NCBI GenBank assembly: GCA_002314465.1
Contig: DCGA01000156.1
Coordinates: forward strand, 1,429-15,171
DNA from: a bacterium UBA1790
Lineage (GTDB): Bacteria > Bacteroidota > Bacteroidia > Bacteroidales > Muribaculaceae
Reading direction: 5' to 3'
Length of the DNA: 13,743 nt
In this document: positions 7,252 through 13,743 of the stretch, one piece after another
Layout of the letters: every line of letters begins with the position of its first letter
Position numbering within the stretch: the first letter of the stretch is position 1
Notes under the pieces: generated by a model
Seen by the model: only the letters and a program-made list of their open reading frames with translations
Told to the model about the DNA's origin: nothing
Databases searched by the model: none
Program-made: the position numbers and the translations under genes

Positions 7252-7270
7252 TTAATAGTTTTTGAACTGA

Positions 7271-8785
7271 TTAGTTAATGTTCTCGTAGCGCTCGTCGAT
7301 AATCTTCTGCGCCGCACGATTAAAGAGGTCAAGGAATTTGTACTCAATCTCGTCGGGCGCATAAGTGCTGTTCTGGCTCAAAGTGTTCATCACGCTCTTG
7401 AACACATTGTTGTCGACGCTCTTGCGGCCAAAGAAAGACTTGGCTGTGTTGACATCGTGGATAGCCTTGTTCATATCCCACTCGCCTATGTTGAAGAGTT
7501 CCACGCTGCGCATGTTGTTATACATCTCGGTAATCCAGTCCTTGTAGGCACCCATGAATTCGCCCGAGAGCGTGCGGTAGAACTGCGAAGCGAGGAAGTC
7601 GCTCTTGATTTGCGGCTTGTCGTTGGTGTAACCCTGGCCGATGGTGTCCTTGAACCCGGTGTTGAGATGGATGAACAGCAGGTGCAGTTTCACCAGTTTG
7701 TCGTAGATGAGATGACGAGTCTCGGCACCGAACGCCTTGAAATCGACGTTGAGCGAGTCGCGGTCGAGTGCATACTCATAGGCCGACGAAGGCAGCGGAT
7801 AGCCGTTCTCGTCGCTGAGCTGAGAGTTGGCAAGTCCGGCAAACTTGAGCGGAGCCATAGCGCCCACCAGTTCGACCATGTGTGCGCGGTTGCGCTGACC
7901 ATGCTCGCCCGGGTCGTAGAGATAAGGCACGCTCACCACCTGGTCGCCCAGGTAGAAGATGGTGTTGAGGTTGCTGTCGTTGGCACCGGTGAGAGTCTCC
8001 TTGTAGTAGTACAGGGCGCTCTGTGTCTTCACGATGAAGTCGGCCTTGTCGATGCGGTGGTCGTCGCCCAGTTCAAGGTTGAAGTAAGGCAAAACGGTGA
8101 GTCCGCCAATGGGCGCCTTGCGCAGCACATCGCGGTTGTTGATGTCGAGGTTTGCCGCCTGGCGAATGTTCTTCACCATGATGGGGAAACCTGCAGCACC
8201 GGTACCTCCGAAGATACTGCTTATGAAGAAGATGCGGTCGCCAGCGTTGAACACATTGGCAAACGCCTTGAACTCGTTGCTGTCCTTTATCTCATTGAGT
8301 GCCACGCTACCGATATTGGGCGAGCCCACGAAACCGATGTTCATCTTGTTCTCGAGCTGTTCGTTGCTGAAGAGCAGTGACGACAACGCCTGGTTGGCCT
8401 CGTTCATGGTGTCGTAGCCGATGAATTCGCGGAACTTGTTGCGCTCCACGGCACTGAGGTTGAAGATAAACGTGTCGTTGAGCTGAATGCTAGAGTCGCG
8501 CATGATTTCGCGCAAAGTCACGATGCGGTTGGCAAAGAATCCGTCAACATCGGTGCGGTTGCCATACAGTTTGCTGCGAATCATCCTGTAAGATGTGAGC
8601 AAGGCCTCGGTACGCTTGAGGTCCTCGTTACCCTTGTGAGGGTCAATGATGATGGGCACCAACTCAAGGTTGGGCACAGGCTTTCCGTTCTCGTCGAGCG
8701 GGCGAACGCCGGCTGCCGAGAGCATGAGCATAGACTTGAGCACGCGCGAACCCGTGCCGCCGATTGCAAAAATAAATAATCGCAT
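7271..8785 (-). CDS. Divergent tubulin/FtsZ-superfamily GTPase
   Basis: A 504-residue cytoplasmic protein that begins directly with the first Rossmann strand (MRLFIFAIGGTGSR). Loop GGTGSR (9-14) corresponds to the T1 loop, IIIDPH (45-50) to the end of the second strand that contacts nucleotide, and SSIFGGTGAAGFP (189-201) to the tubulin signature GGGTGS/TG that binds the phosphates. This order identifies the tubulin superfamily, in the divergent set that Pfam groups as 'tubulin like' rather than true FtsZ: the first Gly of the signature is Phe and the last positions are AAG. The T7 catalytic Asp that would come from the C-terminal half is not obvious to me, so GTP binding is better supported than polymerisation-coupled hydrolysis. 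It lies 34 bp from the small membrane protein upstream and 62 bp from the actin-like gene downstream. It is not the cell-division FtsZ, which would sit in the dcw cluster. Confidence 0.9.
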   Translation of the reverse strand: MRLFIFAIGGTGSRVLKSMLMLSAAGVRPLDENGKPVPNLELVPIIIDPHKGNEDLKRTEALLTSYRMIRSKLYGNRTDVDGFFANRIVTLREIMRDSSIQLNDTFIFNLSAVERNKFREFIGYDTMNEANQALSSLLFSNEQLENKMNIGFVGSPNIGSVALNEIKDSNEFKAFANVFNAGDRIFFISSIFGGTGAAGFPIMVKNIRQAANLDINNRDVLRKAPIGGLTVLPYFNLELGDDHRIDKADFIVKTQSALYYYKETLTGANDSNLNTIFYLGDQVVSVPYLYDPGEHGQRNRAHMVELVGAMAPLKFAGLANSQLSDENGYPLPSSAYEYALDRDSLNVDFKAFGAETRHLIYDKLVKLHLLFIHLNTGFKDTIGQGYTNDKPQIKSDFLASQFYRTLSGEFMGAYKDWITEMYNNMRSVELFNIGEWDMNKAIHDVNTAKSFFGRKSVDNNVFKSVMNTLSQNSTYAPDEIEYKFLDLFNRAAQKIIDERYENIN

Positions 8786-8819
8786 ATCTTAATTGATTTT
8801 TACGAATACTGTCAAGTGA

Positions 8820-9275
8820 TTATTGGGGGAAGGGAGTATGACGGCAGTTGGTGCTCCACCAGCGCATCGAGAACGATGCCACGACAAACAGCACTGCAGT
8901 CATGACGAACAATTGCATGATGAACTGCACAGCCTCGCCCGTATAGTCAAGGCCATTGTTCTTGAGAATGCCGTTTATAACCGCATAGCACACGACGGGT
9001 GCCGCAAGCGTGATAACGCCAAGTACACCGGCCCAATGGAACCAACGGTCGAAGTTTACCGAGTTAATGACATAGTAATAGACACCTGCACCGGCCCACG
9101 CCATACCGGCAACAATCATTGCCACCATGGGGTAGACATTCAGGTTGTACAACTGGTCGTTGAAGCCCTGGTTAAAGTAGAGCATCTCAAAGATGTTACT
9201 GTTCTGGCTATAACTCAACGCTACGAAAACCAGCGTGATTACCAATCCGATTGCTAAAAATACAACTCTCTTCAT
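8820..9275 (-). CDS. Four-helix inner-membrane protein of the cluster
   Basis: A 151-residue protein of unknown family with four predicted membrane helices: residues about 4-21, 47-70, 80-103 and 115-136. A soluble loop of ~25 residues (22-46, rich in Asn and aromatic residues, with FNQGFNDQLYNLN) lies after the first helix and is probably periplasmic. The basic segments at both ends (MKR and the C-terminal CRHTPFPQ) are then cytoplasmic. It has no catalytic motif. It lies 41 bp after the SPFH lipoprotein gene and 34 bp before the tubulin-like gene, so it is an integral part of the operon, and a membrane partner or anchor role is a reasonable inference. Confidence 0.82.
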   Translation of the reverse strand: MKRVVFLAIGLVITLVFVALSYSQNSNIFEMLYFNQGFNDQLYNLNVYPMVAMIVAGMAWAGAGVYYYVINSVNFDRWFHWAGVLGVITLAAPVVCYAVINGILKNNGLDYTGEAVQFIMQLFVMTAVLFVVASFSMRWWSTNCRHTPFPQ

Positions 9276-9316
9276 CTATAATTTGTTTTCTTGTGATTAC
9301 TTGGTTGATACAGGGG

Positions 9317-10132
9317 TTACCTTCTCACATTCCACATCTGCTGCGAACCGCTGCCAATGAGTACATCGATGTTGGGGTTGGCCTTCTCAATGAGTTTCAT
9401 CTGAATGAACTGGTCGGGACTCAGGTTCATCTCGGTCATGTAGGCCTTGTCGGCGATAGCCCTCTGCTTCTCGGCAGCGGCACGAGCCTGCTCGGCAACC
9501 GACTTCTGCTCCATGGAGCGCTTCTGCTGGATGTATTGTGCAGTCTTGTTCATCTCCTCGAGCTGGTCCTTGTTGGGCTTGGCAGCACCTGTGGTGACAC
9601 TGCATATCATGATGGGGAACTCTTTGTTCTTAGACAACTCCTCGATGTGCTTGCGCATGTCGATAATGAGCATGCTGTCGATGCGGTTGAGCACCTCGCG
9701 GTTACTGATGAGGTCGAAGGGGTTGTACATCGACACATATTCCCTGGTCTTGTTGCGATAGTAGACCTGGATGTTGTTCTCATACCACTTTTCGCCATAA
9801 TTCTCGAGCAAGACGGGGCTCTTGCCCTTTATAATCTGGATATTGATGTAGGTGTTGAAGTCGAGGGGAGTGTTGTCGTTAGAGAAAATATCGTCGAACT
9901 TCTCGTCATATCTTACGGGGACAATCTTGAAATACTTGGCCTCGCTCGACAGTGCGCCATAGGCAAGACCTGTCGACACGGCGTCCTTCTCGATGCCGCC
10001 ATGGCCGAATATCCAAGGTTTCTTAACCCACACAGCCTCTTCCTCGGGGCCGGGAGCCGCGTTGGTACAACTGTTGAGAGCAGCCAATGCCATGGCTGAG
10101 AGTGCAAATGCTAAAATAAAGTTGCGTTTCAT
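9317..10132 (-). CDS. SPFH/band-7-like lipoprotein
   Basis: A 271-residue protein with a lipoprotein signal: MKRNFILAFALSAMALAALNS then Cys22. After a short Pro/Glu linker, residues about 55-190 read as an SPFH (stomatin/prohibitin/flotillin/HflK) domain: a YFKIVPVRYDEKFDDIFSND hairpin, then TPLDFNTYINIQI (the 'dgv-v-vd--v-yri' strand pair), a helical part with NREVLNRIDSM, and a strand FPIMICSVTTG. Residues 190-235 form an Ala/Glu/Gln/Lys-rich coiled coil (EQKSVAEQARAAAEKQRAIAD), the usual SPFH assembly segment, followed by a short helical end with MKLIEKANPN. SPFH proteins form large rings on membranes and organise partners. Here the anchor is a lipid rather than a transmembrane helix, placing the domain outside the cytoplasm. 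It lies 28 bp after the VWA-like lipoprotein gene. Confidence 0.87.
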   Translation of the reverse strand: MKRNFILAFALSAMALAALNSCTNAAPGPEEEAVWVKKPWIFGHGGIEKDAVSTGLAYGALSSEAKYFKIVPVRYDEKFDDIFSNDNTPLDFNTYINIQIIKGKSPVLLENYGEKWYENNIQVYYRNKTREYVSMYNPFDLISNREVLNRIDSMLIIDMRKHIEELSKNKEFPIMICSVTTGAAKPNKDQLEEMNKTAQYIQQKRSMEQKSVAEQARAAAEKQRAIADKAYMTEMNLSPDQFIQMKLIEKANPNIDVLIGSGSQQMWNVRR

Positions 10133-10160
10133 TCTTATTATTTTGATTTAATGGTTATCG

Positions 10161-11612
10161 TTACTTGAGGGCGATGCCCATGGTGAAATAGTTGTTGCCC
10201 GAGCCGAATGCTTGGCTGATGCCGCCAAGGAAACTGCTCAAACCAAATGTTGTGGTCGAGAACGAGGGCGACGAGGGATTGGTATCGTCGTGACATGTCG
10301 ACTCCTCGATCCAGCGCGGGAACTCGTTGCGCAGCGACAGTTGGATATTGTCGCGCGGACCCTTGTATTGGCCAGTGATAGTAATGATGTGGGTCTTGCC
10401 CTCAAGATAGTTCTTGTTATTAGCGGTGAACATGCTTTGCTCAATGGGCTTAACATCGACCTTGAAGTTGCTGAGCGACTTAATGGTGTAACTGTTACCG
10501 TCGCACAGAACCGACTCGGGGCAGTTGATGCCCGAGAGGTCGGCAGCGATGGCAAAGCTCAGCACGCCCGTTGTCTTGTCGGGCTCCACGCCGGTGAGTT
10601 CGCAGCTGCCGCCACGGCTCAGGCGGAAACGGCCGGCATTGTCCTTCCAGTCGGGAATCACGTTCCAGTCGACCTCGCTTTCGCCCTGGTTGAAGCGGTA
10701 ACTGTTGCGTGAGCCCTGCACGGCGAGGAACTGCTTGTAGTCCTTGCTTGCCGCCATCACGTCCATCACCTTGGTATCGGCAATGATGAGCAGGTAGAAG
10801 GGGCGGGTGCCGTTGTAGGCAAACGCATTGTTGTTATAGGGGTAGTACTTGCCGTTGTAGTCGCCGGTGAGCTGGTGCACGATGATGCTCTTGCCCTTGT
10901 AGCGCTTGAACATATTGGTTGCAAGGCTGTTTTCCTCGTTGAAAATCTTGTCGATGCTCACATCCTTGGTGTCGGCAGGCGAGTAGATGAGGTCGGTAAC
11001 CACCACACTCACGTTGCCAGGCTTCTGAGCCTCAAGGATATCGTTGAAAATCTTCTGGAAGTCGGTGTAAGATGCGTTGCCCACGCCGGCTGTCGAGGCA
11101 TAGATATTGCGGTCCTGGAGGAAACTGTCGACCGTGCCGCTATAGGGAAAAATGCCGTCGTTGACGATGTTGATGCGAGCCTTGTCACCATTGGGGAAGT
11201 AGTTGATGAGGTCATTAACCGCCTTCTTGAGCTGGCCACGGCCACCCGCATCGTCGTAGGGGACCATGCTGCCGCTACGCTCAAAGTAAACCGTGAGCGT
11301 GAAGGTGTTGGCACCATAGGCAATCACGTTCCACCTCATGACGGGACGCAACGACTCGCCCACGCTCTGCACCAGCATGTTCATGGCGTCGTAGTTAATC
11401 TCGCCGTCGGCAGTGATATACTCGGCATATTGCTTTGGGTTGGCCTTGATAATCGAGCAGATGGAGTCGAATCGCGCCTGGGTGGTATCGTTCTGCACCA
11501 GCGCCTGACGTATGGCGTCCTTGAGTTGCGAGTCACGGCCAGAGCAACCGCCCATCACCATTGCCATTATCATTACCATTGCTGCGAGTGGCAGCACCAT
11601 AAGTTTCTTCAT
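10161..11612 (-). CDS. Lipoprotein with von Willebrand factor A-like domain
   Basis: A 483-residue predicted lipoprotein. The start at 11612 was chosen because it gives a canonical signal peptide (MKKLMVLPLAAMVMIMAMVM) with lipobox GG-C23; the frame extends 17 codons further but that extension has no signal character. Residues ~95-290 look like a VWA domain: strand ANTFTLTVYF, then ERSGSM (111-116) where the metal-ion-dependent adhesion site normally reads DxSxS; Thr183 in NASYTDF and Asp207 in VVVTDLIYS sit where the other two metal ligands are expected. The first ligand Asp is replaced by Glu111. Residues ~325-440 are beta-rich (possibly an Ig-like domain), followed by a Ser/Thr linker and a Gly/Phe-rich end. 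It is the first gene of the seven-gene run, so it probably heads the operon. VWA domains usually mediate protein binding; the partner is not known. Confidence 0.86.
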   Translation of the reverse strand: MKKLMVLPLAAMVMIMAMVMGGCSGRDSQLKDAIRQALVQNDTTQARFDSICSIIKANPKQYAEYITADGEINYDAMNMLVQSVGESLRPVMRWNVIAYGANTFTLTVYFERSGSMVPYDDAGGRGQLKKAVNDLINYFPNGDKARINIVNDGIFPYSGTVDSFLQDRNIYASTAGVGNASYTDFQKIFNDILEAQKPGNVSVVVTDLIYSPADTKDVSIDKIFNEENSLATNMFKRYKGKSIIVHQLTGDYNGKYYPYNNNAFAYNGTRPFYLLIIADTKVMDVMAASKDYKQFLAVQGSRNSYRFNQGESEVDWNVIPDWKDNAGRFRLSRGGSCELTGVEPDKTTGVLSFAIAADLSGINCPESVLCDGNSYTIKSLSNFKVDVKPIEQSMFTANNKNYLEGKTHIITITGQYKGPRDNIQLSLRNEFPRWIEESTCHDDTNPSSPSFSTTTFGLSSFLGGISQAFGSGNNYFTMGIALK

Positions 11613-11640
11613 CTTGTAACAGTTTTTTTCTATTAGACTA

Positions 11641-11648
11641 CAAAGATA
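11641..11648 (-). promoter_or_regulatory. Candidate -7 promoter box of the cytoskeletal operon
   Basis: Reads TATCTTTG on the minus strand, a complete match to TAnnTTTG and identical to the box in front of the small lipoprotein gene. It lies 28 bp upstream of the VWA-lipoprotein ATG. I see no good TTTG -33 element at the normal spacing. No other convincing box was seen in the short spacers of the cluster, so this is the best candidate for driving all of it. Confidence 0.5.
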
Positions 11649-11840
11649 CGCTAAAAGTTGCATTGTCGCGCCCGTACATAGTTAAAAAAAAACAATGCAC
11701 GGTAATTTTTGCAATGCCAGTTGCAACAATCATGCCAATAGTCAACAAGGAAAAACAGGACATAAAAAATCGACTATTGGCCAATTTTACTGAAAAAAAA
11801 GGTAAGAATTCGAAAAAAAATAAGAAATGTGCTGTGATTA

Positions 11841-11872
11841 TTTGCTCATGTGCCAAGTATTTGCTTACTTTG
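11841..11872 (+). promoter_or_regulatory. Candidate promoter for an orphan short transcript
   Basis: TTTG (11841-11844), a 20-bp spacer, then TTACTTTG (11865-11872), which matches the Bacteroidota -7 box TAnnTTTG except at its second base. Transcription would begin near 11880 and meet the terminator at 11972-12004. Confidence 0.35.
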
Positions 11873-11879
11873 CAGTATA

Positions 11880-12004
11880 TTTATTTCATTACGATTGTTT
11901 TTAGGCTTGTTTATTTCATTTATTTCTAATGACCATGACACATTTCGGGAATAGTCCCGAGATTTAGGGTTGCAGAGTACGTGTGTATTCTGCTTCTTTT
12001 TTTT
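11880..12004 (+). ncRNA. Candidate ~125-nt small RNA or leader
   Basis: This stretch lies between a near-consensus promoter (11841-11872) and a strong intrinsic terminator, with no convincing protein gene in between. It has a U-rich 5' half and two hairpins: TCGGGA/TCCCGA with a 4-nt loop (11945-11960), then the terminator stem. A 12-codon ORF (11929-11967, ATG to TAG) spans the first hairpin, so a leader peptide is an alternative. I recognise no Rfam family. The inference rests on promoter plus terminator only. Confidence 0.33.
11972..12004 (+). terminator. Strong orphan intrinsic terminator in the divergent intergenic region
   Basis: A 9-bp stem GCAGAGTAC (11972-11980)/GTATTCTGC (11985-11993) with one G-U pair and a GTGT loop is followed directly by TTCTTTTTTTT. 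It points in the plus direction, yet no annotated plus-strand gene ends before it: the nearest upstream coding sequence on that strand is more than 9 kb away. It therefore ends a short transcript that starts inside the 11613-12147 gap, or insulates the genes to its right. Confidence 0.72.
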
Positions 12005-12076
12005 ATCCCCTTCCCCACTCCAATGCGCTAAAAAAGAGTGCCAATGATGAAAAAAACAAAAAAGATGCGATTTATT

Positions 12077-12107
12077 TTTGTGCTTTGCGTTAAATGCACT
12101 ACCTTTG
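12077..12107 (+). promoter_or_regulatory. Promoter of the nuclease-family/SlyD gene pair
   Basis: TTTG at 12077-12080, exactly 19 bp, then TACCTTTG at 12100-12107: a complete match to the Bacteroidota consensus TTTG-N19-21-TAnnTTTG recognised by the primary sigma factor. It is 40 bp upstream of the ATG at 12148, leaving a short AT-rich leader without a Shine-Dalgarno sequence, as is usual for the phylum. Confidence 0.8.
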
Positions 12108-12147
12108 GAAGATAATTTTTTAGCATAAACAAAATATCCCATACATT

Positions 12148-13197
12148 ATGAGAAGAATACTCTTTATCGCCTTGATGGCATTGATGCTCGTTCCGGCACT
12201 TGCACAGGAACGTCGCTACAATGTTTACGGCGTTATGTTCTACAACCTTGAGAACTTGTTTGATACCATCAATGCCAACGGCACTTATGACATGGAATTC
12301 TCGCCCAACGGCGCTCGCCAGTGGAACAACGAAAAATACTGGCAGAAACAGCATAACATGGCCTATGCCATCAGCCAGATGACCGACCACGGCACAACTA
12401 CCGGCCCGGCGATTATAGGCGTGAGCGAGATCGAGAATATCACTGTGCTCCAGGACCTCGTAAAGCAACCCGAGATTCGCGCACAGCACTACCAGATTGT
12501 TCACCACGACAGTCCCGACCGCCGCGGTGTGGATGTAGGTTTACTTTATAACCCCCGCTTCTTCAGACTGTTGAGCGTAAACAACCACCGCCTCACCATC
12601 GAGGGCAATCCCAATTTCCGCTCTCGTGACCAGATGTGTGTAACCGGTATGCTTGCCGGCGAGAAGGTGAGCGTCATCGTCAATCACTGGCCCTCACGAC
12701 TGGGCGGTGAGGATCAGTCGAGCTACCTGCGCGAGGCTGCTGCAGCATTGTCGCGCCACATCGTTGACTCACTGCTCTTAGATGATCCCAACCAGGGCAT
12801 CATCTTGATGGGCGACCTTAACGACGACCCCCAGAACAAGAGTTGCGACAAGGTGTTCATGGGCAAGAAGAACATTGAGGACGTGAAAGAGGTGAGCGAC
12901 ATGTACAACCCCTTCTGGAAACTGCTCGACAAGGGCATTGGCACACTTGCCTATAAGGGCGGCTGGAACCTCTTCGACCAGATTATGATGAACGGTTATT
13001 TCACCAAGTACCGCGAGGGCAAGGATAAGCCCCAACTTACACTGCTGCGCGCCGACGTGCTCAACAAGGAGTTCCTCAAGACACGCGAAGGCGACCGCCA
13101 GGGTTATCCCTTGCGCACCTACTCGGGCGGTGTGTTCCTCAATGGCTACAGCGACCACTTCCCCACCGAGATTTTCCTTGTAAAAGAAGTAAAATAA
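12148..13197 (+). CDS. Secreted endonuclease/exonuclease/phosphatase-family protein
   Basis: A 349-residue phosphodiesterase/nuclease-fold protein exported by a signal peptide (MRRILFIALMALMLVPALAQ, cleavage after residue 20). The metal-dependent active site is visible in order: FYNLENLFD (31-39, Asn33), GVSEIEN (91-97, metal-binding Glu94), DRRGVDVGLLY (124-134), VNHWPSR (178-184, His180), GDLNDDP (222-228, Asp223 and Asn225) and SDHFP (335-339, catalytic Asp336-His337). All expected catalytic residues are present, so it is probably active. Members of this family cleave nucleic acid, phosphoinositides or other phosphodiesters; the substrate cannot be told. Bacteroidetes carry several such exported proteins, so scavenging of extracellular DNA or organic phosphate is one possible role. 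It has a strong promoter of its own and lies 21 bp before the slyD-like gene. Confidence 0.92.
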   Translation: MRRILFIALMALMLVPALAQERRYNVYGVMFYNLENLFDTINANGTYDMEFSPNGARQWNNEKYWQKQHNMAYAISQMTDHGTTTGPAIIGVSEIENITVLQDLVKQPEIRAQHYQIVHHDSPDRRGVDVGLLYNPRFFRLLSVNNHRLTIEGNPNFRSRDQMCVTGMLAGEKVSVIVNHWPSRLGGEDQSSYLREAAAALSRHIVDSLLLDDPNQGIILMGDLNDDPQNKSCDKVFMGKKNIEDVKEVSDMYNPFWKLLDKGIGTLAYKGGWNLFDQIMMNGYFTKYREGKDKPQLTLLRADVLNKEFLKTREGDRQGYPLRTYSGGVFLNGYSDHFPTEIFLVKEVK

Positions 13198-13218
13198 CAG
13201 ACTAAATATTTTAATAGA

Positions 13219-13743
13219 ATGGCAAAAATCGCAGACAAACAATATGTAGAACTGGCCTACGAGATTTTCGTAAACGACGAGGGCCAGGAGGTATCGCTCT
13301 ACAAGTTCACCCCCCAGCAGCCCGACGCATTCGTGTTCGGCCAGGACCCTGGTATGCTTGAGGAATTCAAAAACAATATCGCAGGCCTTGAGCCCGGCGC
13401 AAAGTTCAACTTCTCACTTTCACCCGACCAGGCCTTCGGCGAGGTAAATCCCGAACTGGTTATGGACCTTCCCCGCGACATCTTTGTTGTCGACGGCGAG
13501 TTTGACAGCGAGAAGGTTTACATGGGTGCAGTAGTTCCTATGCAGACTGCCGACGGACAGCGCGTTATGGGTCAGGTTGTTAAGATGGACGATGCAACCG
13601 TTACGCTCGACTTCAACCACCAGCTTGCCGGCCAGACTATCAAGTATGTGGGCGAGGTAATCACCGTGCGTGAGGCAACCCAGGAAGAACTCAATCCTCG
13701 CAAGGGTTGCGCCGGTTGTGGCGGTGGTTGCGACTGCGGCGGA
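13219..13743 (+). CDS. slyD: SlyD-type FKBP peptidyl-prolyl isomerase, 3' end outside the window
   Basis: Catalyses cis-trans isomerisation of prolyl bonds and acts as a folding chaperone in the cytoplasm; there is no signal peptide. The 175 visible residues start MAKIADKQYVELAYE and contain the split FKBP domain of SlyD: an N-terminal half with FVFGQDPGMLEEF (38-50) and GLEPGAKFNFSLSPDQAFGE (56-75), the inserted-flap chaperone domain (about 76-130), then the returning FKBP strand DFNHQLAGQTIKY (131-143), which is highly characteristic. After residue 160 comes a Cys/Gly-rich tail with Cys164, 167, 171 and 173, the usual metal-binding end (nickel/zinc in E. coli SlyD). The frame stays open to the last base, so the stop is beyond the edge, probably by only a few codons. 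The 21-bp gap to the nuclease-family gene suggests cotranscription. Confidence 0.93.
   Translation, partial: MAKIADKQYVELAYEIFVNDEGQEVSLYKFTPQQPDAFVFGQDPGMLEEFKNNIAGLEPGAKFNFSLSPDQAFGEVNPELVMDLPRDIFVVDGEFDSEKVYMGAVVPMQTADGQRVMGQVVKMDDATVTLDFNHQLAGQTIKYVGEVITVREATQEELNPRKGCAGCGGGCDCGG

Larger units (their letters stand above)
11613..12147. other. 535-bp AT-rich divergent intergenic region
   Basis: The only gap longer than 300 bp. It separates the minus-strand cytoskeletal operon from the plus-strand nuclease-family gene. It holds a -7 box for the operon (11641), a candidate promoter and hairpins of a short plus-strand transcript (11841-12004), and the promoter of the right-hand gene (12077-12107). 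Between 11660 and 11840 I see only A-rich sequence without a convincing gene or repeat. The sequence is far richer in A+T than the flanking genes, as expected of a regulatory region. Confidence 0.7.

Noticed and set aside
7457..8380. 307-codon plus-strand open frame antisense to the tubulin-like gene
   Set aside because: Antisense shadow; no start context, promoter or recognisable domain.
7271..8785. Tubulin-like gene as the cell-division gene ftsZ
   Set aside because: The signature loop deviates, the C-terminal FtsA/ZipA-binding tail of FtsZ is absent, and no division or cell-wall genes are nearby.
11663..11929. 88-codon plus-strand open frame in the divergent intergenic region
   Set aside because: Very AT-rich, Lys/Ile/Phe composition typical of noncoding DNA; no fitting promoter ahead of it, and a promoter-like sequence lies inside it.
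11846..12142. 98-codon minus-strand open frame in the same intergenic region
   Set aside because: It crosses the intrinsic terminator hairpin and the plus-strand promoter, and its composition is that of AT-rich noncoding sequence.

Overview
The window looks like chromosomal DNA from a Bacteroidota bacterium, probably order Bacteroidales (a Muribaculaceae- or Prevotellaceae-like gut lineage would fit, but this is inference). The grounds are Bacteroidota-type promoter boxes (TTTG, 19 bp, TAnnTTTG), starts without clear Shine-Dalgarno sequences, many lipoproteins, and intergenic TTTAA/TTGAGGG repeats. There are no rRNA, tRNA, CRISPR or transposase genes that I can see.

Layout. (1) 1-807, plus: 3' part of a family 2 glycosyltransferase, closed by a bidirectional terminator (830-853). 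(2) 877-1308, minus: a small unrecognised lipoprotein. (3) 1437-1983, plus: two overlapping small membrane-protein genes closed by a hairpin at 2004-2040. (4) 2061-11612, minus: seven co-oriented genes forming the core of the window. In transcription order they encode a VWA-like lipoprotein, an SPFH/band-7-like lipoprotein, a four-helix membrane protein, a divergent tubulin/FtsZ-like GTPase, a 1136-residue protein with an actin/Hsp70-fold ATPase module, a bitopic coiled-coil membrane protein, and a zinc-ribbon protein with a C-terminal membrane anchor. (5) 11613-12147: a 535-bp AT-rich divergent intergenic region holding promoter boxes and an orphan intrinsic terminator that may end a small RNA. 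(6) 12148-13743, plus: an endonuclease/exonuclease/phosphatase-family secreted protein followed 21 bp later by a SlyD-type FKBP prolyl isomerase that runs off the right edge.

The minus-strand cluster is the exciting part. It puts a tubulin-superfamily GTPase and an actin-superfamily ATPase next to each other, with two predicted lipoproteins on the other side of the inner membrane and two or three membrane proteins that could link the compartments. My reading is a cytoskeleton-like, membrane-associated machine (remodelling, envelope organisation or stress response). The fold assignments rest on visible nucleotide-binding motifs; the function is inference. It resembles in outline the FtsZ-like/VWA membrane-remodelling systems predicted from comparative genomics, but the actin-like partner, the SPFH lipoprotein and the zinc-ribbon protein make this a distinct arrangement worth testing.
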